NCBI GenBank assembly: GCA_025057455.1 | Contig: JANWWY010000004.1 | Span: 1 to 64,000, forward strand | Reading direction: 5' to 3' | From: Aquificaceae bacterium | GTDB lineage: Bacteria; Aquificota; Aquificia; Aquificales; Aquificaceae | Length of the DNA: 64,000 nucleotides | Shown here: piece after piece, positions 37,163 through 45,853 of the stretch | How the letters are laid out: each line of letters starts with the position of its first letter | Numbering within the stretch: the stretch's first letter is position 1 | Made by a program: the position numbers and the translations under genes | Notes under the pieces: model-generated | What the model was told of the DNA's origin: nothing | Databases searched by the model: none | The model's input: only the letters and a program-made list of their open reading frames with translations

Positions 37163-38239
37163 ATGTATGAAGAGCATATTCACAGACTTTACAGCGTGAA
37201 CGCTGGACTTAAAAGGGAAGAAGGTCTTCTTTTGCTAACAGACAACGAGAAAGACTACCTAATGGACTTGATGGAAGAGTTTTTAAGCGTGGCTAAAGCC
37301 GTAGCTACGGATGTAAGGTATTTTATTTACGAGTCTGTGGGCTTGCACGGCAAGGAACCACCAGAAGAGGTTTGGAGGTTAACCTTTGGAGATTTGGCGA
37401 TAGAAAAACTCAAGGAAAGGGGGCTGTTTGACAAGGTTCTTCTAAAGGAAGAGTATTCTGAATCTGAGGTCGTTGAAGTTCTTAAGAATTACGCAGATAG
37501 GGTTCCCCATGTAGTGATAGCATTTCCCTACTATTCAACTACACACACCTCTTACAGGAAAATGCTTACAAATGTTTTCGGTAGTAGATACATAAGTATG
37601 CCCCTGTTTGAACCCGATATGTTTCTTGGTCCTATGAATGTGGATTGGAACTATGTGGCAAGCTTGAGCGTGGACGTGGCGGACATACTCTCAGAGGCTC
37701 AGTGGGTGCACATAAAGGCAGAGGGAACGGACTTAGAGTTTTCCCTTGAAAACAGACAAGGTATAGCGGATACTGGTCTTTTTCACAAAAAGGGTCAGTA
37801 TGGAAACCTACCTGCAGGAGAAGCCTTTGTAGCACCGGTGGAAGATTCTGCCTTTGGAAGGTTAACCATACTTTACGGTCCAGACAGAATGCTAGAAAGA
37901 CCCATCACCTTGAAATTTAAGGATGGCGTTGTTGAAGAAATAGAGGGCTATGACCCTTATAGAAAATACCTTGAGGAGGTTTTCAAAAAATACGACGAAG
38001 CCCGAAGGATTGCGGAATTTGGCGTAGGAACAAACCCAAGGGCAAAGAAGGCTGAGAATGTGTTAGAGGCGGAAAAAATCCTCGGCACTGTGCATGTAGC
38101 CATAGGGGACAATCACTCTTTTGGTGGAAGAAACAAGGTTTCCTTTCACACCGATTATGTGGTTTTTGAACCGCAAGTAACCGTAGGAGGTAAGGGATGG
38201 CAAAAGAAGCTTTTAGAGAAAGGCAGGCTCAGGACCTAA
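37163..38239 (+). CDS. M29-family aminopeptidase
   Basis: LENRQGIADTGLFHKKGQYGNLPAGEAFVAPVEDSAFG, EFGVGTNPRA, HVAIGDNHSFGG. Confidence 0.85.
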   Translation: MYEEHIHRLYSVNAGLKREEGLLLLTDNEKDYLMDLMEEFLSVAKAVATDVRYFIYESVGLHGKEPPEEVWRLTFGDLAIEKLKERGLFDKVLLKEEYSESEVVEVLKNYADRVPHVVIAFPYYSTTHTSYRKMLTNVFGSRYISMPLFEPDMFLGPMNVDWNYVASLSVDVADILSEAQWVHIKAEGTDLEFSLENRQGIADTGLFHKKGQYGNLPAGEAFVAPVEDSAFGRLTILYGPDRMLERPITLKFKDGVVEEIEGYDPYRKYLEEVFKKYDEARRIAEFGVGTNPRAKKAENVLEAEKILGTVHVAIGDNHSFGGRNKVSFHTDYVVFEPQVTVGGKGWQKKLLEKGRLRT

Positions 38240-38916
38240 AGCTTGACATGCTCAAGAAGGTTCATCTTTTTGAAGACCTCTCAGAGGAAGAGCTAAAGGA
38301 AGCTCTCAAATACATGCAGGTAAGGGAGTTTAAAAGGAACGAATACCTTTTCTTTGAGGAGGAGGCAGAGCCAGGTGTTTACATACTGATTGATGGACTT
38401 ATAAAGCTTCTAAAAGAGACACATGACGCTAGGATAGTCATAGTAAGGCTTGTATATCCTGGGGACATATTTGGGTGGATAGAGTGGGGCAGGAGGATGT
38501 CCAGAAACACCTACACTGCAAAGGCTATGATAGACAGCAAAACTCTTTATATATCCAACAAGGATTTTATAAACTTAGCCATAAAACAACCAGCCATAGC
38601 GGTCAAGATGACCTGCGAAGCTACATCTCTTTTGCTCCACAGCTACGAGACTCTAAAAAGTATAGCGGGTGGAAAGGTGGAGGAAAGGATAGCAAAGGTC
38701 TTGCTCGAGATAGCAGACCGTATAGGTAAAAAATACGAAGATGTAATAGTTATAGATGCCCCCCTAACAAGGCTTGATATAGCGGAGATGACGGGCACCA
38801 CTGTAGAAACAACCATAAGGGTAATGAGCAAATGGAAAAAGCAAGGCATAATAAACGCTGAAAGGGGATACATAGAAATAATAAAGAGAAGAGAACTTGA
38901 AAGGCTTGCAGTATGA
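38197..38916 (+). CDS. Crp/Fnr family regulator
   Basis: Cyclic-nucleotide-binding fold and C-terminal HTH (LTRLDIAEMTGTTVETTIRVMSKWKKQGII). An upstream in-frame start is possible only within the M29 gene. Confidence 0.9.
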   Translation: MAKEAFRERQAQDLKLDMLKKVHLFEDLSEEELKEALKYMQVREFKRNEYLFFEEEAEPGVYILIDGLIKLLKETHDARIVIVRLVYPGDIFGWIEWGRRMSRNTYTAKAMIDSKTLYISNKDFINLAIKQPAIAVKMTCEATSLLLHSYETLKSIAGGKVEERIAKVLLEIADRIGKKYEDVIVIDAPLTRLDIAEMTGTTVETTIRVMSKWKKQGIINAERGYIEIIKRRELERLAV

Positions 38917-38986
38917 GCCGGGCGGGAGTCGAACCCGCGACCCACGGATTAAAAGTCCGTTGCTCTGCCGACTGAGCTACCGGCTC
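38914..38986 (-). tRNA. tRNA-Lys (anticodon TTT)
   Basis: GAGCCGG/CCGGCTC acceptor, ACGGA-CTTTTAA-TCCGT anticodon arm, GCGGG-TTCGACT-CCCGC T arm, A73; CCA not encoded. Confidence 0.97.
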
Positions 38987-38998
38987 TCAAGTTTTATC

Positions 38999-39027
38999 AT
39001 TATAACATTTTGCAAATGCTCAGTCAA
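38999..39027 (-). promoter_or_regulatory. Sigma-70-like promoter for tRNA-Lys
   Basis: Minus strand TTGACT-N17-TATAAT, ending 12 nt before tRNA +1. Confidence 0.75.
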
Positions 39028-40405
39028 GAAGCTTTTCTTTGCCCTTACCCTTCAAAAATCTTAATTCAGGCCTGCTTATGGCAAGGTCTCCATCTGGCAC
39101 ATCCTTGGTAATCACAGAACCACCGGCAACGAAGGAGTAGCTACCAATTTTTACCGGCGCAACTATGAGGGAATTACTACCTATAAAAGCCCCCTTTCCC
39201 ACATAGCTTGAGTGTTTTCTTTTGCCGTCAAAGTTAGCGAACACAACACCAGCCCCCACATTAACACCATCCTCAATGGTAGCATCTCCTATGTAGCTAA
39301 GATGTTTAGCCTTTACATCTATGCCTAAGAAGGATTTTTTTACCTCCACAAAGTTACCCACGTGGCTCTTACCACCTATTAGGCTTCCATCTCTCACATG
39401 GGCAAAGGGTCCAACTATTGCCTGGGACTTTATGTGGGAGTTTTTCACAACAGAGTAGGCTTCTATAGTAGCACCGTCCTCTACCACCGCATTTTCTAAA
39501 ATGCTACCCTTTCCAACTACCACGCCCCTTCCAAGCCTTGTGCTTCCCCTCAGCATAACATCGGGGAATATCTCTACATCTCCCTCTAAGACCACATCGG
39601 GTTCTATCCATATGCTCTCTGGCTGGTGGATTGTATTGCCCTTATGCGCCCACTCCTGAAGTATCCTAAGTCTTATTATGTTTTCAGCCACTCCAAGCTC
39701 CCACCTGCTGTTTACGCCAAATATCTCCGTTGGGTCCTCCGCCAGAAAGCTCCTAACCCTGTACCCTAATTGGTGCATTATCCTAAAAACCTCCGTCAGG
39801 TAAACCTCCCCAGTGGCTGGGCTTGGACTGACCTTAAAGAGGGTTTCAAGCAGATGAGGGCAGTAGAAGAGATACACTCCACCGTTCACCTCCCTTATAA
39901 GCCTTTCCTCAAGGCTTGCATCCTTTTCCTCAACTACTTTTATTACGTTCCCCTCGTTATCCTTTACTATCCTTCCATAACCCGTAGGGTCTGGCAGTTG
40001 TGCGGACAGTAGCAAGGCACTTAGCCTTATACCTTCGTAATCTTCTACTATATGTAGGTATCTTTGCATGTTCTTTATGGTCTGAGCCTTTACGAGGGGT
40101 GAGTCTCCGTTCATAACTAAGAGATATCCGTCAAAATCTCTCCAAAAATCCACTGCGGAAAGCACCGCATCACCCGTTCCACCTTTGGGGTTTGATTGAT
40201 AAAAGTAGGCATAAGCATCTCCAAAGTATTCTTTTATTTCCTCCGCTTTGTATCCCACCACCAAGGCAATTTCAGAAATGTTGAGGTCTTTTATGGTTTT
40301 CAGCACGTACCATAGCATGGGCTTGCCAAGAAGGGAATGCATAACCTTTGGCTTTTCGCTTCTAAACCTCGTGCCAAGACCGGCGGAGAGAACAAGGGCT
40401 CGCAT
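39020..40405 (-). CDS. glmU: Bifunctional UDP-GlcNAc pyrophosphorylase / GlcN-1-P acetyltransferase
   Basis: LSAGLGTRFRSEKPKVMH, NGDSPL, left-handed beta-helix, GAGVVFANFDGKRKHSS. Confidence 0.96.
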   Translation of the reverse strand: MRALVLSAGLGTRFRSEKPKVMHSLLGKPMLWYVLKTIKDLNISEIALVVGYKAEEIKEYFGDAYAYFYQSNPKGGTGDAVLSAVDFWRDFDGYLLVMNGDSPLVKAQTIKNMQRYLHIVEDYEGIRLSALLLSAQLPDPTGYGRIVKDNEGNVIKVVEEKDASLEERLIREVNGGVYLFYCPHLLETLFKVSPSPATGEVYLTEVFRIMHQLGYRVRSFLAEDPTEIFGVNSRWELGVAENIIRLRILQEWAHKGNTIHQPESIWIEPDVVLEGDVEIFPDVMLRGSTRLGRGVVVGKGSILENAVVEDGATIEAYSVVKNSHIKSQAIVGPFAHVRDGSLIGGKSHVGNFVEVKKSFLGIDVKAKHLSYIGDATIEDGVNVGAGVVFANFDGKRKHSSYVGKGAFIGSNSLIVAPVKIGSYSFVAGGSVITKDVPDGDLAISRPELRFLKGKGKEKLLD

Positions 40406-40414
40406 GGAAATATT

Positions 40415-41206
40415 TTAACCTCTGCCGGCGTCCCTTGCCACACCCCTCTTGGAAGTTTGGATAAATTCCACCAATTTTTTGACTTCCTCTACATCTATGT
40501 ATTCTTTGAGAAGCATTTCTATGGCTTGAACCCTCAGCATACCGCTCCTGAAAAGTATTTTGTAGGCTCTTTTGAGAATTTTGATGGTTTGCGGTGAAAA
40601 GCCTCTTCTTTCCAGCCCTACGGTGTTTATACCATAAAGGCGCGCATGCTGACCTGAGGCTATAGTATAGGGTGGAACATCAAGAGAAACACCAGAAAGA
40701 CCACCTACCATAGCATAAGCACCTACCCTAGCCCATTGATGCACTGCGGAGAGTCCGCCTATGAAGGCATACTCCCCTACCTCCACATGACCCCCAAGTG
40801 TAGCACAGTTGGCCATGATGACGCCCCTTTTTACCGTGCAGTCGTGTGCCACATGCGAGTATGCCATGAGCATAACATCGTCTTCCACTAAGGTTTTCAT
40901 ACTTCCTATGGCTGTGCCCCTGTGTATGGTGGCATACTCTCTTATGATTACCCTGTTGCCTATTATCACTTGGCTCTCCTCCCCAGAGTACTTCAGGTGC
41001 TGAGGTTCCTCCCCTATAATCGCACCGTCGTATATCTTACAGTTTTCACCTATGCTTACCGTGCCCCTTATGGATACTCTCGCACCTATCTTAGTTCCTT
41101 TTCCTATTTTTATCTTACCAGATATAACCGTGTGGGGACCTATTTCTACATCTTCTCCCAACTCTAAATCCCCAGTGATTACCGCCGTTGGATGTATCTT
41201 TGCCAT
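40415..41206 (-). CDS. lpxA: UDP-GlcNAc acyltransferase
   Basis: Hexapeptide repeats, IHPTAVI, GEEPQHLKYSGEES, REYATIHRGT. Confidence 0.95.
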   Translation of the reverse strand: MAKIHPTAVITGDLELGEDVEIGPHTVISGKIKIGKGTKIGARVSIRGTVSIGENCKIYDGAIIGEEPQHLKYSGEESQVIIGNRVIIREYATIHRGTAIGSMKTLVEDDVMLMAYSHVAHDCTVKRGVIMANCATLGGHVEVGEYAFIGGLSAVHQWARVGAYAMVGGLSGVSLDVPPYTIASGQHARLYGINTVGLERRGFSPQTIKILKRAYKILFRSGMLRVQAIEMLLKEYIDVEEVKKLVEFIQTSKRGVARDAGRG

Positions 41207-41207
41207 T

Positions 41208-41870
41208 TTACAGCTCCATAAGATACTGTCTTAGCATTTCAAGAGCCCACTGCGTAGCCATAAAACGGTTTTCGTTTCTAGTTCCACTAAAGAGAAATTT
41301 TCTAACTAAAACCTCCCTGTCTGTTGCCAAAGCTATGTAGGTAAGACCTACAGGCTTTTCTAATGTGGCTCCACTGGGGCCAGATATACCAGTTATGGCA
41401 AGAGCTATGTCCGCATCGGTCTCCTCTAAGGCTCCCACAGCCATTTGCCTGCATACCTCCTCTGAGACGGCACCAAACCTATTAATAGCCTCTTCTTCTA
41501 CGCTTAGAAGCTTTGTCTTTAGCTCGTTGGCATACACCACAAACCCACCCACATAGTAGGCGGATGAACCTGGTACGTTTACAACTCTTGCGGAAAGAAG
41601 TCCACCCGTGCAACTCTCCGCAGTTGCCAGCTTAACCCCCCTCTCCTTTAAGAGTCTTCCTACAACCTCCTCCATGTCTTCCTTTCCTACAGCATAGACA
41701 AACTGTCGGTATTTTTCCAAGAATTCCTCAAGCTCTTCCTCGGTATTTAGAAAAACATCCAATCCACCCACCCATCTGGTGTATTTGTATCCCTCTATGT
41801 CTTCCAGGCCTATTGTTCTCACCAAGTATCCTTCCCATTCCTTTATATCCTCGCAGATGCCCACCCTCAT
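41208..41870 (-). CDS. CinA-like protein retaining the KH-like region and C-terminal amidase, lacking the MoCF domain
   Basis: LATAESCTGGLLSARVVNVPGSSAYYVGGFVVYANELK, ITGISGPSGATLEKPVGLTYIA; N-terminal ~70 aa aligns by eye to the CinA linker region. Confidence 0.85.
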   Translation of the reverse strand: MRVGICEDIKEWEGYLVRTIGLEDIEGYKYTRWVGGLDVFLNTEEELEEFLEKYRQFVYAVGKEDMEEVVGRLLKERGVKLATAESCTGGLLSARVVNVPGSSAYYVGGFVVYANELKTKLLSVEEEAINRFGAVSEEVCRQMAVGALEETDADIALAITGISGPSGATLEKPVGLTYIALATDREVLVRKFLFSGTRNENRFMATQWALEMLRQYLMEL

Positions 41871-43447
41871 GCAAAAGCCTCATACCTGTGAAAGGGTTTT
41901 TTCAGAAAGCTTCCAACTCTGTGGCCCGGGTCAAAGGGTTGAAACTCCTCAAACTCTGAAGGCACAAAGATAACCCCATCCGCCAAGTTTTGCGTTATAT
42001 ACAGGTCAAATTCTACATCTCCTATCCTTATACTGCCCTTTAGACCAAGCTTCTTGGCGGTATGCGGATTTACGTAAGCCCTCTGATATCTTTCTATTTC
42101 GTGGGTCCACGGATTCCAATGCCCAAGGTCCTCCACAAGGGTGCTATCCGTGTAAACGTAAAACTCACATTGAGGAATTTGGTAATCTTCTACCTTTTTT
42201 AGCCCCAAATCCTCCATCCTTAACCTTTCGTAGCCTTCTCCTGTGAGTTTCTCATAGCTTACACCATAATCTTGCAAAAACTCCCTAACATCTGCAGTCT
42301 TACAGTAGACCTCTTCTAAAACCCTTTGAGGGTTGTATATGCCGGCCTCTGGTTCACAGGTCTTTTGAGAATAAAGAAGGTAGCCAAAACCATGCCTGTA
42401 GTTTACAAAACTCCTTTCGTAAAAAAGAGTGCTGGAGAAAACCACATTTGAGTAGTGAGCGGTTATGTTGGGAAAGGTTTGAAAACTCACCACAAACTTG
42501 TCCCTTATGTTTTGTAGGTGTTCCTCTTTGAAGTATCTAAATACGTTGCCTACCACAACAAGATTTTCAAACTGGTCAAGTTCTCCTATAAAGTCTTCCA
42601 AGCTTTTAGCGGGAAAGGGCATAAGGTCTCCCACAAAGCTGTAGTTGACACCGTAGCGGTTTCTTAGACTAGAAAGCAAGTAAGCAACTGCGTCCCTAAA
42701 GGGTGAGCTTAGCAAATGAGCTCCCACAAGCACCAAAGAACCACGGAGCAGGAAAAGGCTTCTTTTTACAAATTCTACTTTTTCCTCTCCTTTCTCAGGC
42801 TCCAAGAGGGCTCTCAAAAACCTTATGACTTGGTCTGGTTTTAGAAGAAGTCTATCCTTTGCTTTGGCACATAAGGTTTCATACCTGCTGGAAAGGCAAA
42901 AAAGATAAGCACCACCCTCTACGGCATCCACAAGCCATCTGGTAGCCATAACCTCAGAAAAGACGGGTTCCGCATCCACGGACAATATAAACTTCACCCT
43001 TTTCCAGTCGGTAGGCTCTACTGTGGAGGGCAAAAAGTCAACCACGGGAGCATCCACGAAGACCTCACCAAAAGTTCGTGCAAGCACATACTCTTCCAAG
43101 CCTCCCTGTCTGCCAAGAAGAAAGGCAGTCTTACCCTTAAGCAACCTCTCCCTGAGTAAATTCAAAGCGGTTTGGTAGTCTACGGATATAAAGTCCTCCC
43201 CATTTTTTAGGAAGACACCCTTGAGCCTGAGAGGATTTCTGTGAACCTCCTGTATGTAGGTTATACCTTTCGTGCAGAAACTGCCCACGCACCTTACGTC
43301 TGCCGGGTGACCGCAGAGGTCTACTATTTTACCCTCTTTAAGATAGAGGATGTATCCACAACCACAGCCACAACCTGCACACAAACCAACTACCTGCTTA
43401 TCAAATTCTTTTACGGTGAGGGGCACTTTTGTAGGCTCAAGGCTCAT
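41867..43447 (-). CDS. Molybdopterin oxidoreductase-like protein (compact, divergent)
   Basis: N-terminal Fe-S Cys cluster CAGCGCGCGYILYLKEGKIVDLCGHP; C-terminal dinucleotide-binding-like NPHTAKKLGLKGSIRIGDVEFDLYITQNLADGVIFVPSEF. Confidence 0.7.
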   Translation of the reverse strand: MSLEPTKVPLTVKEFDKQVVGLCAGCGCGCGYILYLKEGKIVDLCGHPADVRCVGSFCTKGITYIQEVHRNPLRLKGVFLKNGEDFISVDYQTALNLLRERLLKGKTAFLLGRQGGLEEYVLARTFGEVFVDAPVVDFLPSTVEPTDWKRVKFILSVDAEPVFSEVMATRWLVDAVEGGAYLFCLSSRYETLCAKAKDRLLLKPDQVIRFLRALLEPEKGEEKVEFVKRSLFLLRGSLVLVGAHLLSSPFRDAVAYLLSSLRNRYGVNYSFVGDLMPFPAKSLEDFIGELDQFENLVVVGNVFRYFKEEHLQNIRDKFVVSFQTFPNITAHYSNVVFSSTLFYERSFVNYRHGFGYLLYSQKTCEPEAGIYNPQRVLEEVYCKTADVREFLQDYGVSYEKLTGEGYERLRMEDLGLKKVEDYQIPQCEFYVYTDSTLVEDLGHWNPWTHEIERYQRAYVNPHTAKKLGLKGSIRIGDVEFDLYITQNLADGVIFVPSEFEEFQPFDPGHRVGSFLKKPFHRYEAFA

Positions 43448-43541
43448 CCAGTTGAGAATTATACAACATCTGCATCACAAAGGCATTCTGTAAATTAATG
43501 ACAGTTTAAACATGTTTGACATAAACATTATTTCATATACA

Positions 43542-43569
43542 TTGACATTTTCTGAAAGTGGCGTATAAT
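43542..43569 (+). promoter_or_regulatory. Sigma-70-like promoter
   Basis: TTGACA-N16-TATAAT, ending 7 nt before the ATG at 43577. Confidence 0.75.
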
Positions 43570-43576
43570 CATACCT

Positions 43577-43819
43577 ATGGACGAAGTTGCGAAAATTATG
43601 GCAAGGGGGCTTATAGCCTTACCGAGCGATGTAAGGAAAAAGCTTGGTCTCAAAGAGGGAGACCTCGTTAGGATAGAAGTAAAGGATGACCAGCTCATAA
43701 TAAAAAAGGAACAGAGAGTTTATGACTTAAAGGGTAGTTTGCAGTCCCAACAAAATCAAAACAAGACCTTTGCACAAATATTGGCTGAGGAGTTTGAAAA
43801 ACGTAGGGGAGGTAAGTAG
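43577..43819 (+). CDS. AbrB/MazE/SpoVT-type DNA-binding (antitoxin-like) protein
   Basis: MARGLIALPSDVRKKLGLKEGDLVRIEVKDDQLIIKKE swapped-hairpin signature with VapB-like YDLKGSL tail. Confidence 0.85.
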   Translation: MDEVAKIMARGLIALPSDVRKKLGLKEGDLVRIEVKDDQLIIKKEQRVYDLKGSLQSQQNQNKTFAQILAEEFEKRRGGK

Positions 43820-43820
43820 C

Positions 43821-44468
43821 GTGGCAGAATTCAGAGTTACAAACCCCTACGACATAAAACCTACCCAACCTAAGGTATTACCCAAAAACTACAGTCAAGG
43901 TGTGGACAATCTTTCCTCCGAGGACTTTCTAAGAATCTACATGGAAACCATTAAATACCAAGACCCCTTCCAACCGCAGGATATTTCTAAAATGCTGGAG
44001 GACATCACAAGACTAAACCAAATAAAACATATAAACGATATAAAAAGCTTTATGGAAGGTCTGAAGGGCTGGCTGAACCAGATAACTCTTCTCTCAAGCC
44101 TGAGCTTGATTGGCAGGGAATTTGTGTTTTCCACAGACACGTTGGATACTATAAGGGGCGGCACATATTACCTTCTGTCCTCCGAAGATATAAAGGGGGC
44201 TACTCTTAAGTTAATGGATGGTCAGGAGGTGGTGAAGGAAATTAGGATTGACCTTAAGAAGGGTCTTAATTCCATAGACCTAAAAGACCTGCCCAAGGGC
44301 CAGTTTGAAATAAGGCTTGAAAAGAATGGCATTCCCTTGGATGGGGTAAGCTTGGGCTTTCAAAGCAGGATAAAGTCTGTTAGTGTTTCTGGTAGTGAGC
44401 TTTTGTTTGAACTTGAGGGAGGAGAGCTTGTCTCTCCATCAAAGCTAATATACGCAGGAGGGGTATAA
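43821..44468 (+). CDS. flgD: Flagellar hook capping protein FlgD-like
   Basis: LSSEDFLRIYMETIKYQDPFQPQDISKMLEDITRLNQI; GTG at 43821 after an AGGGGAGGT; followed by the hook gene. Confidence 0.85.
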   Translation: MAEFRVTNPYDIKPTQPKVLPKNYSQGVDNLSSEDFLRIYMETIKYQDPFQPQDISKMLEDITRLNQIKHINDIKSFMEGLKGWLNQITLLSSLSLIGREFVFSTDTLDTIRGGTYYLLSSEDIKGATLKLMDGQEVVKEIRIDLKKGLNSIDLKDLPKGQFEIRLEKNGIPLDGVSLGFQSRIKSVSVSGSELLFELEGGELVSPSKLIYAGGV

Positions 44469-44470
44469 CC

Positions 44471-45841
44471 ATGATGAGGAGCTTTTTTAACGCAGTAACA
44501 GGGCTTAACACTTACAGAACGTGGATGGACATAACTGCGGACAACATGGCCAACGTAAACACCATAGGTTTTAAGGGAAGTAGACCCATATTCCAGGATG
44601 TGATATCTTCTGTAACAATTGGGCTAAATACGGTGACAAACACCATGAAGTCTACCACCTACGGAGCTGGTGTGATGGTGGACAGCACTCAGAAAATCTG
44701 GACCATAGGCAACTTTAAACAAACTGGCGTAAATACAGACCTTGCCATACAGGGAAGGGGTCTTTTTATAATAAAGGACCCCATATCTGGCGTTCAGTAT
44801 TACACGAGGGATGGGCAGTTTAGGCTGAGCAGAGATGGATACATGGTAAATTCTGGGGGGCTTAAACTGCAGGGATTTAAAGTGGATGAGAGGGGAAAGA
44901 CTGTAGGCACAGGACTCGAGGACATAAAGGTGATACCACAACTTCCTCCAAAGGCTACTGGTCAGATAAGATTCTTGGGACCTACCAACCTAAACGCCAA
45001 CAGCCCCATTCCAGCTGCTACTTTTGACCCCAATGACCCTTCAAGCTATAACTACAAGTACACTATAACCATATACGATAGCCTCGGTACCTCATACCAA
45101 GCAGACCTATTCTTTAGGAGGTCAGGAACCAACACCTGGGACATATACTTGAGGTCAGACATAGACCCTAATAATGCAGGTTATGAGTTAAGCGGTAACT
45201 GGACTGGTGTGCAGTTTGACCCATCGGGTAAACCCGTGTACGATGGGACAACTATTACGAGGGAACCCACACCCGACGGGAAAAACTTTCTTTACTATCT
45301 TAACCCTAATAATTTGACCGTGCCAACCACAATGCCGAGCGGTGGGAATTTCCCAGCAAATACCGATTGGAGGATATACGTAGGCGAGTCACTGCAAGCT
45401 GTTACAGTCAATACAGGCGACCCTATCCCAAGCCCATACGTAACCCAGTATTCTGCAGACTTTTTGGTAACAGCGGACCAAAACGGCTATACTAAGGGTG
45501 ACCTTGTGGATGTTTATGTTCTTTCGGAGGATGGTGCGGTGGTAGGTGTTTATTCAAATGGTAAGTCTCTTCCTCTCTACAGAGTAGCCTTAGCGGTGTT
45601 CTCTGACCCGGAAGAGCTTGTCAAGAAGGGTGCCAATCTTTATACTTCCATATCTACGCCCACTATCATGACTCCTGGGGGTGCAGAGAAGGTTAGGTCA
45701 GGTATGCTGGAGATGTCCAACGTGGATATAGCCAGCGAGTTTATAAACCTCATATCCGCACAAAGGTCTTATCAGGCAAACACGAGAGTTATCACATCTT
45801 CCAATACGGTGTTGGAGGATACTATAAACTTAGTCAGATAA
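44471..45841 (+). CDS. flgE: Flagellar hook protein FlgE
   Basis: SFFNAVTGLNTYRTWMDITADNMANVNTIGFKGSR; C-terminal MSNVDIASEFINLISAQRSYQANTRVI. Confidence 0.93.
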   Translation: MMRSFFNAVTGLNTYRTWMDITADNMANVNTIGFKGSRPIFQDVISSVTIGLNTVTNTMKSTTYGAGVMVDSTQKIWTIGNFKQTGVNTDLAIQGRGLFIIKDPISGVQYYTRDGQFRLSRDGYMVNSGGLKLQGFKVDERGKTVGTGLEDIKVIPQLPPKATGQIRFLGPTNLNANSPIPAATFDPNDPSSYNYKYTITIYDSLGTSYQADLFFRRSGTNTWDIYLRSDIDPNNAGYELSGNWTGVQFDPSGKPVYDGTTITREPTPDGKNFLYYLNPNNLTVPTTMPSGGNFPANTDWRIYVGESLQAVTVNTGDPIPSPYVTQYSADFLVTADQNGYTKGDLVDVYVLSEDGAVVGVYSNGKSLPLYRVALAVFSDPEELVKKGANLYTSISTPTIMTPGGAEKVRSGMLEMSNVDIASEFINLISAQRSYQANTRVITSSNTVLEDTINLVR

Positions 45842-45853
45842 TACAAGCCCAAG

